This document shows positions 33,771 to 44,824 of a stretch of DNA of 64,000 nucleotides, in pieces. How positions within the stretch are numbered: the stretch's first letter is position 1; each line of letters starts with the position of its first letter. Position numbers and translations under genes: made by a program. The notes below the pieces were generated by a model. That model did not search any database and was not told where the DNA came from. It saw nothing but the letters and a program-made list of their open reading frames with translations. Origin of the DNA: Hygrophila difformis (lineage: Eukaryota; Streptophyta; Magnoliopsida; Lamiales; Acanthaceae); contig JAOANR010000012.1 in the NCBI GenBank assembly GCA_030278955.1, positions 709,858 through 773,857 on the forward strand. The letters run 5' to 3'.

Positions 33771-34160
33771 ATGGCCGAACCCAACACGAACATGGTCAAC
33801 CTGATTGTGAAACTGACTAACGCATATTTAGAGTCCCAACAACATATCAACTATTTCAAGACTCGAGTAGGACAACTAGAGGGCCAAGTGGCCCATCTGG
33901 GGCATCTTAGGGAGACCGATCATCATAACATAACCCAGCTGCAAAATCAAGTCACGCAGCTCCAAGCCCAAGTGGCCCAACTCCAAGACAAGGGCGATGA
34001 CTTGGAGGAACAAATAGGGAACGTAGCCTGGGAGTTGACTACCTTAGCCAACGAGATTGACGGAGGGGTCCTTCAGAACCCGGGACCTCACCCTAATGCT
34101 GCAGCACCGATTGACGTATCCAGCGACGAGGACGATCCCATCGAGGATGTACCTGCCTAG
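33771..34160 (+). CDS. Extra ORF of element E: coiled-coil protein with acidic tail
   Basis: An intact 129-residue ORF about 435 nt after the primer site and 680 nt before gag. The N-terminus is MAEPNTNMVNL; residues 25-98 are Gln/Leu-rich heptads (coiled coil). The tail has a conserved acidic box SSDEDDPIED near residue 117. G's ORF shares the start (MAAPNANMINL) and the box (SSDEDDPMED); A's is more divergent but similarly built. No enzyme motif or membrane segment is seen. It is open although gag-pol in this copy is broken. Role unknown; a scaffold or partner of Gag is only a guess. Confidence 0.78.
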   Translation: MAEPNTNMVNLIVKLTNAYLESQQHINYFKTRVGQLEGQVAHLGHLRETDHHNITQLQNQVTQLQAQVAQLQDKGDDLEEQIGNVAWELTTLANEIDGGVLQNPGPHPNAAAPIDVSSDEDDPIEDVPA

Positions 34161-34615
34161 TCACCCTAGACTTAGGAGCCCATACTGATGCACTATTATC
34201 TATGTTCTTTTTTTCCAAACTAGTACCAGCACTACTATTTCATTCCTGTTACGAATGCTTGTAATCAACTGAAAAAAAATTTTCTCTTGAGTAATAAATC
34301 TACAAGCATGTATTTTATACAATTATATTTAAAGTATTCCTTACATTTTAATTAAATTATTTCTCTTCGAATACCCTGCTAAAACCCGATCAAACAAATG
34401 AACAAGGTAATAATAATCAATGACCTATAGATAACAACTAAACAAAAATACAAGTAGTAAATATATATACATATACATTATATGGAGATAATTATCGAAC
34501 AAGGGTATCTCCAACCCTAAACCCTAAACCCTAAACCATAAAACCCTAAACCCCAACACCCTGAACCTTAGGGTCTCAAAAAAAAAAACCTGAACAGGTT
34601 ACTGTTCACGAAAAA

Positions 34616-34646
<31 letters not shown>

Positions 34647-34837
34647 CAAAAACAAAGCAGTAAGTAGAACCAACCCCAAATAACAACAAACAATACGCTA
34701 AACTCCAACAACCTATACTAACAGATTCCAACAGACTGATACCTGTTAATATCGTCATTTATTTAGTCAAATTATTTCATAAGCATTACATAATACTTCA
34801 ACAAAAAGAATCTAAACTCTCTTGTTCTTGCAACAGC
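34161..34837 (+). other. Spacer between extra ORF and gag in element E, with telomere-like and AAAAC repeats
   Basis: No gene. It contains AATAAA-like sequences, about four CCCTAAA-type units with variants at 34514-34560, and an (AAAAC)n run at about 34615-34650. Confidence 0.7.
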
Positions 34838-36415
34838 ATGGCACCGAGAGGAAGACCACGTGCTCAGCCCACTACTCCAAACACCAACGAAACCCGTATG
34901 CAACCAGAAATGCCTATACCCGGCGAAGGGGTACACGCTCAAGAGGAGCCGGCAAACCCTATGCCAAACAACATGGACGCGCGCCTACGCACTCTAGAAG
35001 AGGTTCTCATTGCGATAGGGAACGCGCATGTGAACCAAGGCCAGGCCGCTGCGGTACCTCCACCCGAGGCCCGCATTAACTACTTAGCTATGGTGAACTC
35101 ATATCGTCCGCCGAACTACGCCGGAGAAGAGGACCCGGCTAAACTTGAAGAATGGATCCGAACATTCGACAAGCTACTAAACGTTGTGAAGTGCCCAACT
35201 GGCGAGAAGGTGCCTGTGGCATCGTACTATCTCGGAGGGGAGGCGGATGACTGGTGGCGTGCCATGCAAGACAAGTTAGCCGAGGACGAGGAACCCTATT
35301 CTTGGGAAGAATTCATGGGTCTGATCAGGGATCGCTTTTATCCCATGAGCACAAAGTCAGCCATGTACGAGGAGTTCCTATCTCTGAAACAAGGAGGGCA
35401 GACGGTCCAGGAATACTACACCCGTTTCAAGGAGTTGGTGCGTTTCGCACCAAGACTCGTGCCGACAGATGCGGAGAAGGCACAGAAATTTGAAATGGGG
35501 CTAAACTTGGCTATACGAAAGGTGATCACTGGCGTCCCATACCCAGACCTGCAATCGGTGTATGATCGTGCGGTAGCTGTTGCAAGGGTGCAACAACTAA
35601 AAAGGAAAGTGAGCGGAGAACCCAGTCGAGGATCTCAGGGACATGATAAGAGGAGTAGAGACAACCGTTCCGGTAACAATGCTGTAGGGAACAACTTTCG
35701 GGGAGATCTGAACAGACCCGCTCAAAACAACAACAGAGGATATGACGATAGAACCCTTTTCCGGGGTAACCCGGTACCACCTTGCCCGAGATGCGGCAGG
35801 CCTCATTTGGCCAGAGGGTGCCCCCAACAGGGCGCCTGCTACAGGTGTGGTCGCATCGGCCACATGGCGAACGAGTGCCGCACTCGACTGGAAAACATCA
35901 CCAAGAGGGAGGACTTAGGCACGGGGCCAACTCAGCCTCGCAACCAGGATGGACGGAATGGAAACAACCAGGGGTATAGACCCCCTCAAAACCAGAATCT
36001 CAATCAGAATCAACGTCCCCCACAGAATCCAAATCAGCAACAGAATCAGAACCCGAACCGGGATCAGCAAGGCAACCCGGGACGTCCAATGGGGCGATTG
36101 AATGTCATCAATGAGGCAGATATGCCTATGCAGGGGGACGTAATGGGAGGTACGTTCCATGTCTTAAGTACACCCCTTAGAGTTCTGTTTGACTCAGGAG
36201 CTAGTTGTTCGATAATATCATCTAGAGTCTTACCTGAACTAGATCTACCTAAGTGCGAATTGATTAACTTAGGGATTCAACTTCCATCGGGAGAGGTAGT
36301 ATCATGCTCTAAGCGTTATAACGGGATTCCGATAGTTATAAAGAACGTGGAGTTTTTCGCGAACTTGGTAGAATTCGAACTACAGGATTTTGACGTCATA
36401 CTAGGGATGGATTGA
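34838..36415 (+). pseudogene. Element E gag-protease
   Basis: Starts MAPRGRPRAQP. Gag domain at about residues 85-235 ([40 protein letters not shown]); two zinc knuckles near 325-355; a long Asn/Gln/Pro-rich linker; protease with LFDSGASCS near residue 450. The frame stops at TGA 36413-36415, where A has a coding triplet in ILGMDFLTQ, and the same frame continues afterwards. One stop therefore separates gag-protease from RT. Confidence 0.92.
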
Positions 36416-36433
36416 CTAACCCAATATAAAGCC

Positions 36434-38365
36434 GTGATCGACTGCCAAAAACAAAAGATCACGTTGTCAAAGAGTCGGGGAAGGAGAGTCATCTTTTACT
36501 CCCAACCCCCTAAGAAGTCTACCAAGATAGTTAACGCCATTAAGCTATGTAGCTTAATGCGTAAGGGTTACGCGTTATATGCATGCTACATTCATAACCT
36601 TGAGGCCGAAGAGGTCAAGGTGGATAACATTCCGGTGGTGAGAGAATACCCGGATGTATTTCCGGAAGACGTTCCCGGCATGCCGCCTGAGAGAGATCTG
36701 GAATTCACCATAGATCTCATCCCCGGAACGGAGCCTGTCTCCAAGGCTCCTTACCGTATGGCGCCGCTGGAAATGAATGAACTAAAAGAACAACTCGAGG
36801 AGTTGCTAGAAAAGGGCTACATAAGGCCGAGCACGTCCCCATGGGGAGCCCCGATCTTATTCGTTAAGAAGAAAGATGGAGGTCTACGATTATGCATCGA
36901 TTATAGAGGACTTAACCAAGTCACGGTCAAGAACAAGTACCCTTTGCCCAGAATCGAGGATTTGTTCGACCAACTGAAGGGAGCTTCAGTATTTTCAAAG
37001 ATCGACCTACGATCTGGATATCACCAATTAAGGATCGCCGAAAAGGATATCCCAAAGATGGCATTCAGAACTCGCTACGGGCACTACGAATTCACGGTGC
37101 TATCATTCGGGCTGACGAACGCCCCAGCGATGTTCATGAATCTCATGAACAACGTGTTTCGGGAATTATTAGATCAATGCGTAGTGGTGTTCATAGATGA
37201 CATCCTGATCTACTCGAAAAGCGAAGAAGAGCATTCCGAACACTTACACAGAGTGTTAGGGATCTTACGAGCAAATCAGCTGTATGGCAAACTGTCCAAA
37301 TGCGACTTCTGGCTAAGAGAAGTGGCATTTCTGGGACATATCGTATCCGCCAACGGAGTGGCAGTGGACCCAGCAAAGATCTCGGCAGTGACCGAATGGG
37401 TGCCACCGAAGAATCCAACCGAGATAAGAAGTTTTCTCGGATTGGCAGGGTACTACCGAAGGTTCGTAAAGGATTTCTCAAGGATCGCTCGCCCATTGAC
37501 ACAGCTGCTAAAGAAAGGGATGAAATACGACTGGACCAGTGAGTGTGATTCCGCATTCCAAGAATTGAAGAAACGGCTTACTACAGCGCCGGTGTTGGCA
37601 TTACCATCGGAGGATGGAGATTTCGAGGTGTACAGCGACGCCTCGAAGGAAGGATTGGGATGCGTGCTAATGCAAGATCAAAGGGTTATAGCATACGCAT
37701 CACGTCAACTAAAGCCACACGAAGAGAACTATCCGACGCACGACTTGGAGCTAGCCGCAGTCGTGTTCGCTCTAAAGATATGGAGGCATTACCTCTATGG
37801 GCGAAAGTGTCGGATGTTCACCGACCATAAGAGCCTCAAGTATATATTCACGCAAAAAGAGCTAAATTTGAGGCAAAGAGGATGGTTGGAACTGATTAAG
37901 GATTACGACCTGGAAATCGCGTACCACGAAGAAAAAGCCAACGTCGTGGCCGATGCCTTGAGTCGAAAGACTCAACACGTGGTGAATTCACTTGTGGTAC
38001 CGGCCGAGTTGTACAGAGACTTGGCAAAATTAAGTCTGGAGTTGGTACACTCTGGCGAAGTAAGTGAGGTCGTCAACACGATGGTAGTAGAATCTACCAT
38101 ACTCAATGAGATACGACTGGCACAACAGGGTGATGAAAAGCTGGAGGAAATTAGGAAGAGCATTGCTGAAGGAAAGGCAATGGATTTTAAAATCCATGAG
38201 GACGGAAGCATCCGCTTCAAGGGAAGGTGGTGCATACCGCGAAAATGCGAGGACCTGAAGCAAAGAGTGATGGAGGAAGGCCATAATACCCCATACTCGG
38301 TCCATCCCGGAGGCGAGAAGCTATACAAGGACATAAAGAAGAACTATTGGTGGCCGAACTATTAA
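36434..38365 (+). pseudogene. Element E reverse transcriptase-RNase H, cut at the integrase
   Basis: In the same frame as gag-protease. RT motifs: [28 protein letters not shown], catalytic FIDDIL. RNase [34 protein letters not shown]. The frame ends within the integrase zinc domain (HPGG...YWWP), where a deletion joins it out of frame to the region after the integrase core. Both integrase CxxC cysteines and all DDE residues are missing. Confidence 0.92.
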
Positions 38366-38964
38366 GCTGGGAAGAGGGCGAGAGGACTATGGTAATTGGA
38401 CCGCAACTTGTTGAGGACATGGCTCAACAAGTCAAAATAATCCAAGGAAAGATGAGAGCCGCGCAAGACCGGCAAAAGAGCTATGCCGACGTGAGACGGC
38501 AAGATTTGGAATTCCAAATAGGTGATAAGGTCATGTTAAAGGTATCACCGATGAAGGGTGTGATGCGCTTTGGCAAGCGGGGAAAATTGAGCCCACGGTA
38601 CATAGGACCATACGAGATCCTAGAAAGAGTGGGGAATCTTGCATACCGACTAGCATTACCGCCACAATTTGCTCGTGTCCACGACGTGTTCCACGTCTCG
38701 CAACTGAAGAAATACATCCATGATCCGACCCACGTACTCCAACCGGAGGAAATTGAGCTGGACGATGACTTAAGCTACGAAGAAATTCCGGTGCGAATAC
38801 TCGACAAGAAGGAGAGGGTAACAAGGAATAAGACCGTGAGGATGGTTAAGGTTCTTTGGTCTAACCACGAAGCCGAGACGGCAACGTGGGAGCTAGAGGC
38901 AGACATGAAGGATCGTTACCCAACCCTATTCCAAGACAATGCAACAACAGTTATGGGGGCATAA
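38362..38964 (+). pseudogene. Element E pol C-terminus: post-core integrase and chromodomain
   Basis: Coding resumes in a different frame at SWEEGERTMVIGPQ, just after the core in intact relatives. It includes [26 protein letters not shown] (in part), [11 protein letters not shown], and a chromodomain with VKVLWSNH and ATWELE, ending RYPTLF. Its stop codon lies in hairpin 1. It has no native start and depends on upstream pol, from which it is now separated by the deletion. Confidence 0.88.
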
Positions 38965-39001
38965 TAACTGTAATCTTAAGAGGGGGAGGATGTGACGACC
39001 C
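38948..39001 (+). other. Element E hairpin 1, polypurine tract 1 and LTR-start-like sequence
   Basis: CAGTTATG at 38948 with imperfect partner CATAATAACTG (3-nt insertion), then TAAGAGGGGGAGGA (38977-38990) and TGTGACGACCC. The arms overlap the pol stop codon. Confidence 0.6.
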
Positions 39002-39212
39002 GAATATTTCCGGATATTTTATACGAATACTTTGTACCCCAAAGAAACAAATTCAAATTGTTTTGAACTACGTAATGACTTGATCCCTTCACGGGGTACG
39101 TAGGCAACTCGGAAATTTCAATTCTGGGTTCAGTCAAATAATAACAAACAACGACACACAATAATACAATCGCCTAATCAAACAATGCCCGAACTCGCGA
39201 GAGGATGAAGTG

Positions 39213-39251
39213 CAACTTCGAGGACGAAGTTGGTTCTTAAGGGGGGTAGAC
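39213..39251 (+). other. Element E hairpin 2 and polypurine tract 2
   Basis: Stem CAACTTCG/CGAAGTTG with AGGA loop at 39213-39232, then TTAAGGGGGGTAGAC up to the 3' LTR. Confidence 0.75.
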
Positions 39252-40135
39252 TGTAATACTCGTAAATTTTAGAATATAAAAATAGGAATTAATCCAATAG
39301 GAAAGAAAGTTTTGTTTCCGAGAACCCATAAACTCGGAAATGCTCGGAAATCAAAAGACGACGACTTAGAACCCGACGGACCTAAACCTAAGATTTCAGA
39401 CGTGAAATCGAATTAAGTCGGAATAAATTTATGATGAGAAGCATAATCCGAAAATGACCCGGAGAATCGAGCGCGAAAACGTGGAAGGATAGAAGTCCGA
39501 AAGAGAGGAGAAAAAGACCCGACGGATCGGATCGCACGGACCCGCCCGGACCGCAGTCCAGGCGGGGACCGCGCGCTGGCCGGGCGGGGTTTGGCCAAAA
39601 GGCGCGCCAACCCCGCGTGGCTCTACAGGTTTTGGCAACTTGCGCGTTTTCGGCGATTTCTTACCATAATTCGACCCCCCGACTTTGGAAAGTGGATTTT
39701 GAGCGGGGGAAGGAGTATTAGGTCGTGGGAGGGTTGTCTCCACCCCATTTTGCAGCCTCCAAAACCCTCCCAATTGACTCTCAAACTCTCCCAAGCCGAA
39801 ACACTTTCCGACGACTTCCCGACGACTTTCCGATCACTTCCCGGCGACGAAAACCGACGGAGGAGGCGTGGAATACAAGGTCCCTAATGTTCTAATCTGT
39901 GGTAAGTCGTTCATAGATTTCCATTTAAGTTTCTGAACCCGAAAACTCGATCTAACATTGGATTTCTTCGTCCGATTTGAAATCGTGGCCAAAGTCGGAA
40001 GCTTGACGTTGAGGAGATCTGTTCGTAGCAATTTAGACGAGCCAGCGACCTTAGGACGACCAAAACTCCCTATCACTGTAAGTTGAGCCTTCCATATCAA
40101 TACGGGTGATTTAGGGGCGTCCGGTATAGGCGTAA
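39252..40135 (+). repeat. Element E 3' LTR, first part
   Basis: Starts TGTAATACTCG (one C to T change from the 5' LTR) and is cut by element F. CGTAA at 40131-40135 is F's target site. Frames at 39429-39794 and similar are shared by all LTR copies and are compositional. Confidence 0.92.
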
Positions 40136-42780
40136 TGTAATACCCGAGAATTTTGCAACATAAAATAAATAAATAAAATAAATAAATAAATATAATAAAC
40201 ATGATAAATGGATAAAGAATCATAAAAGATGAGAAATGGAATTTAAATTTAAAAGGAATCAAAATTCCGAGAACCCGGGAAGCCAAAGACAATTTAATCA
40301 AATAAATGGTTACACGGGGACCCGACATCGATGGACTCAATAACTCGAGTCCAAACATAAATTTAGGTCCGAATAAAATTAGGATAGGAAATCGGAGCCC
40401 GAATATACCCCGGGAATCGGAATTCGGGAGCATAGAGGGATAGAAACCCGAAAGAGAGGCGGAAAAGCACGACGGATCGCACGACCCGCCCGGACCGAAG
40501 TCCAGGCGAGAGTCGCGCGGTGGCCGCGCGGTGAAGAGGGAAGACCGCGCCACGACCGCGCCACTTGACAGATTCGCCCGTTGCGTGAATCTCTCGCCCG
40601 AACGCGGATTTTTCGACTTTCGGTTGAACGTCTCTCGACCCAAGACCCTTGGGGTCAGATTTTGGACGCCCTAGGTCTTAGATATCTATAAATAAGACCT
40701 CCTAAGAGCTCCGAATACATTTGAAACCCTACGAAATCTTTCTATACGTCGAAACCCTAATCCCGGAGTCGTCGGAGGCACAACACCGAGAGAAGGAACT
40801 GACTTAGACGAAATTTGGAGACCCCCGTCGCTGTGGTAAGCCTTGATCCATTCTTTTTCATATGTGATTCGAAAACGAATCCTAAATTCGATCTTTTTCT
40901 ATTCTAAACCTCCGATCCGAATCGAGAGCGAAGAACCCGACAAACGGAGAGGATAAACGGAGGACGGGAAGCCACGCCTCCGAATCGAAGATCCCGGACG
41001 CTCAACAATCTGTAAGTTAACGCTTACTTTGGTTTTGGGTTGTTAAAAGATTCGAACATATAGATCTAATTGAACTCTATCTAAAATCTGTCCACACCGG
41101 CGCAGCGTTTTTGTTGAATTTATTCGAACCCCTTAAAGCATTCAAACGAGGAAACTTAAAACACGAAAAACATCCCTAAGACACTGATCTAGCTCCTGTA
41201 AAAATTTCATAATTTTTCATTGTGTTTTGATATCCGAAACTGATCGGAAACGAGCCTGCTTTATATTTAGATCTTGAAACGATGATAGATTCTTTATTCG
41301 AACTTGTTGGTGATTTCTACCTTAGATCTAGACCGATCTAGGCTTGGCGTTGAACATAAGAGTTGTAGATCTATACGTTTTGAACACCTCCGTAAAATTT
41401 CAGAAATTTTCGTGATGATTTGATATAACAAATTCCACCCAAACCGAACTGGTTAAAATCGGATCTTGAAAACCGGACAGAACATAGATTCGAACTTGTT
41501 GACGTTTTTGACTAGAGTTCTAGGCCGAATTAGATCTTTAGCCGAACATGAAAGTTGTAGATAAATGTCTTAAGATGATCTCTGTAAAATTTCATTAAAT
41601 TTGGAGTTGAATTGCTATGGTAGAATTCGAAATCTTTAAACTGTGATACATTAAATTCGGACAGATTTATACTTCTGTGAAAATTGGTGTTTTTGACCTA
41701 TTTAGGTATCTCGGGTTGAAAAAGTTAAAACACTAAAGTTGTAGATCTCGACGTTTTGGAGTCAGTCGTGTAATTTCGGTTTTGAAATTAAATCTGATTT
41801 TTAACGAATTTTTAGAGTAAACTGTGGTTGACCGAGTCAAAACTTGAAATCTTGTGGAAACGGTGAAATTAACCTTTGAGGTTGAAACGGATAGAAATAC
41901 TTGAAATACGATACACGAAACAAGAAGATTAAAATATTGCGGGTTATGACTAAGCTAGATACTGTCAATGTTCTCTGCGGCTTGGGACATAAGAGCCCAA
42001 GTGTATGTCTAGGTTGACGTAAGAGCCCTAGCGAAACACTGATCGTATGGCTAGCGGACGGATTAACTCTAACTAAAAGATCTGTATTGACCATGATACC
42101 TGTGGACATAAGAGCCCAGGCGTAAGGCTGGCGGACATAAGAGCCCTAGCGGTGGTGATCTGTAAAAGAAACGAAACGAGACATCGATAAGGGAATCCAA
42201 TTAAATCCTTGTAAATTTGTGTTTTTAAATTTATGGCAACTTATTTAGTTACGTTGCAAGCTATATTGATGATCTTATGAATCCATGTCTTCTAATTTAT
42301 GCGATTACATGAATTGTTTAAATTATGTACATGTTTTCATTAAATAAAGGCTTTGAAACCTCATAACCTTGTACGTGTTAACTTACTCAGCACGTAGTGC
42401 TGACCAAACCATTTTTATTTCTTTTTCTTCCAGAGTTGAGAATTATGCATCTTCATATGCATACACGGGAAGCTTGGGATGATATATTATTTTGAATCTT
42501 TTTATTAGACTAGATCTTGCATGAACGGGCCTGTTTAACCCGTGGTTTGGCCATGTGGGCCGTATTTTTAAATTCCGTTGCGTTATATATGTAAATATTA
42601 TTTTCCGCTGCAACTTCGATGTATTATTTTTAAACTATATATGAATGGGCTGTTTGAATATTTTAAATTCTGAAAAACCATAGCCTTGCATCTCTTTAGT
42701 GAGCTCGGAGAAACCGTGTCTTGCTAGAGAGGTGTGGCGGTGACACCCCGACCTGGGTGACCAAAAACCGGGGTGTTACA
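40136..42780 (+). repeat. Element F 5' LTR (2645 bp)
   Basis: TGTAATACCCGAG...GGGGTGTTACA. GC-rich box near 40465-40565; TATA box TATAAATA at 40687-40694; donor-like CTGTAAGTTAAC at 41012; acceptor-like TTTTTCTTCCAG ending at 42433. A long minus-strand frame (39834-40643 region) is not a gene. Confidence 0.95.
41986..42152 (+). repeat. GACATAAGAGCCC repeats in element F 5' LTR
   Basis: Four short related units (GACATAAGAGCCC or GACGTAAGAGCCC) at about 41986, 42016, 42115 and 42134. They are repeated in the 3' LTR about 4.7 kb downstream. They lie where B has its 73-bp array. Confidence 0.75.
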
Positions 42781-42783
42781 AGT

Positions 42784-42797
42784 TGGTATCAGAGCCC
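42784..42797 (+). other. Element F primer binding site (initiator tRNA-Met)
   Basis: TGGTATCAGAGCCC begins 3 nt after the 5' LTR. Confidence 0.93.
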
Positions 42798-43417
42798 GGC
42801 TACTTTTAAACTATTATTTTTAAACCATTATTATTTTTAAACTATTATTAATATTTTGGCTATTATTTTAAATTTTAAAGTATTATATCCATGGAGAAAT
42901 TTTTATTTTAAAACCCATGGGAAAAATATATATATAGTGCATAAAATATTTTTGGGGGGAAATCATCATTGCATTTGCACATTGCATCTCTTTTATGTAG
43001 AGAACTTAGAATCTTTGCGAATTTGAACTTAGAATCTTGGCGAAGTTGAACCTAGAATCTTGGCGAATATTAACTTAGATCTTTTGCTTTCACTAGATAA
43101 CTTAGACGCTTGACATCAAATTAAGGAAGCTAACTAGAGACTGATCTTGCCTTAGTTCCAGATCGCGTTCATCTATGCGTTCGCCTAATCATAACAATCC
43201 TCGACCTTAGCCATTCCTACCCTTGTACAAATTAGAAAACTTCCTCATGGGGAACAATGAGAAAATCAAGTTTTATTAAAACACTCTTTATTCCAAAAAT
43301 CTTGTTTGGATTTCCAAACAACAGACCCGAAAATTTGAGATTAGAAATTTACGAAACGTCTCATTCGAGCGATCTACCTAAACCAAGATAAGCTAATCTA
43401 TACACGTGTAACAGAAA
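42798..43417 (+). other. Element F leader without an ORF
   Basis: AT-rich leader similar to element B's, with a few AGAATCTTGGCGAA motifs near 43010-43070. The extra coiled-coil ORF of A, E and G is absent. Confidence 0.65.
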
Positions 43418-44536
43418 ATGGCGCCTAGGAGGAAACCAAGGAAGGTGAGTCCAAACGGCACTGACGCTAACATTTCCAACACGCCCAACAACAGTGGAAG
43501 TCCTCAGAACCTAGGAGAGCAAGTGCCTCAAGCGCCCAATAATATGGAAGCACGTTTAAAATCTGTAGAGGAACTCCTTGTAGCATTGGGAAATGCCGAG
43601 GTGCATAGGACACAAACAATACCTCCGCCAGTAGCCCAAGTCAACTACTTGGCATTAGTAAACCCTTACCACCCACCCCATTATGACGGCCAACAGGATC
43701 CAGCCAAGTTGGAAGGATGGATCCGTACCTTTGACAAGCTCTTGAATGCTATCAAGTGCCCTGATGAGGAGAAGATACACGTAGTGACCTACTACCTAGG
43801 AGGCGAAGCCGATGAGTGGTGGCAAAATCTCCAAGCGAATTCAGTGGAAGACGAAGAAGCTTACACCTGGGAGGAACTTAAGGAAGCTTTGAGGGAAAGA
43901 TTCTACCCACTGAGCACCAAGACTGCGAAGTACGAGGAATTCATCAACCTAAAGCAAGGTGCGCAAACAGTGCAAGAGTACTACAGCAAATTCAAGGAGC
44001 TAGTACGATTCGCTGCGAGGATAGTACCAACCGACTCTGACAAGGCTCAGAAATTCGAGATGGGTCTGAACCTTAGTATCCGGGAGATACTTGCAGTAGG
44101 ACAATTCACGAACCTGCAGACGATATATGATCGCGCCGTATCAATTGCTCGAATCCAGCAATTGAAGCGTAAGGAACATGGTGAGTCGAGCAAGGACTCG
44201 AAAGGACTTGAGAAAAAGGATCGGAAGGACAACAATAACAACTCTAGGAAAGACAATGGATCCCGAAGGAAAGGAAATAAAGGTCTCAACAATGGGGGAG
44301 ATGACAACCGTGGTGCGTTTATACCACGTTGCCCAAGATGCAACCATGCACATCTGGTGCGCCAATGCCCGAAGCCTGGAACCTGCCGTAGGTGCGGCAA
44401 GCTTGGTCACAAGGCTAGTGGATGTCGAACGCCAGAGGAGGCGATCGAAAAGAGAGTAGATTTGGTGAACCTTCAGCAAGGGGAGAGTGACGAGGAACAA
44501 GACCAAAACCCGAACCCTCTTGAGAATAATGAATAG
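43418..44536 (+). CDS. Element F gag polyprotein, intact
   Basis: 372 residues. Gag capsid domain at about 83-245 ([39 protein letters not shown]), a Lys/Asn-rich basic linker at 250-300, and two zinc knuckles at 305-336 (C-X2-C-X3-H-X4-C, then C-X2-C-X4-H-X4-C). It ends with its own TAG in an acidic/Asn-rich tail directly before hairpin 1, where other elements have the pol C-terminus. Gag would form particles packaging the RNA, but enzymes must come in trans. An exact donor-like AAG/GTGAGT sits at codon 10, and the same site is the deletion edge in B. It is the only uninterrupted gag in the window. Confidence 0.93.
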   Translation: MAPRRKPRKVSPNGTDANISNTPNNSGSPQNLGEQVPQAPNNMEARLKSVEELLVALGNAEVHRTQTIPPPVAQVNYLALVNPYHPPHYDGQQDPAKLEGWIRTFDKLLNAIKCPDEEKIHVVTYYLGGEADEWWQNLQANSVEDEEAYTWEELKEALRERFYPLSTKTAKYEEFINLKQGAQTVQEYYSKFKELVRFAARIVPTDSDKAQKFEMGLNLSIREILAVGQFTNLQTIYDRAVSIARIQQLKRKEHGESSKDSKGLEKKDRKDNNNNSRKDNGSRRKGNKGLNNGGDDNRGAFIPRCPRCNHAHLVRQCPKPGTCRRCGKLGHKASGCRTPEEAIEKRVDLVNLQQGESDEEQDQNPNPLENNE

Positions 44537-44537
44537 G

Positions 44538-44588
44538 CAGTTATGGGGACATAACTGAAGTCCTAAGGGGGAGGGGATGTGATACCCC
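44538..44588 (+). other. Element F hairpin 1, polypurine tract 1 and LTR-start-like sequence
   Basis: Stem CAGTTATG/CATAACTG with GGGA loop at 44538-44557, then TAAGGGGGAGGGGA (44564-44577), then TGTGATACCCC (44578-44588). Confidence 0.7.
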
Positions 44589-44785
44589 GTAACAATTTAT
44601 TTTTGGAGTTCGACTCGATATCATGTATCCCCAAATCATAAATAAGCAAATTCAACTTGTTTTGAACTACGTTATGGCTTGATCCATTCACCGGGTACGT
44701 AGGCAGCTTAGAAGTTTTAATTCTAAGTTCAGTCACAAAATAATAAAACAAACAAAAAGACTTTAGCACGAGAAAAGCCGAAACA

Positions 44786-44824
44786 CAACTTCGAGGACGA
44801 AGTTGATTCTTAAGGAGGGTAGAC
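44786..44824 (+). other. Element F hairpin 2 and polypurine tract 2
   Basis: Stem CAACTTCG/CGAAGTTG with AGGA loop at 44786-44805, 6-nt spacer, AAGGAGGG, then TAGAC up to the LTR. Confidence 0.75.

Noticed and set aside
34514..34560. True interstitial telomere
   Set aside because: Too few units, with irregular variants, within the internal region of a retrotransposon.
39834..40643. 269-codon minus-strand frame spanning the E/F junction
   Set aside because: It crosses an insertion boundary and joins two unrelated LTRs, so it cannot be an evolved gene.
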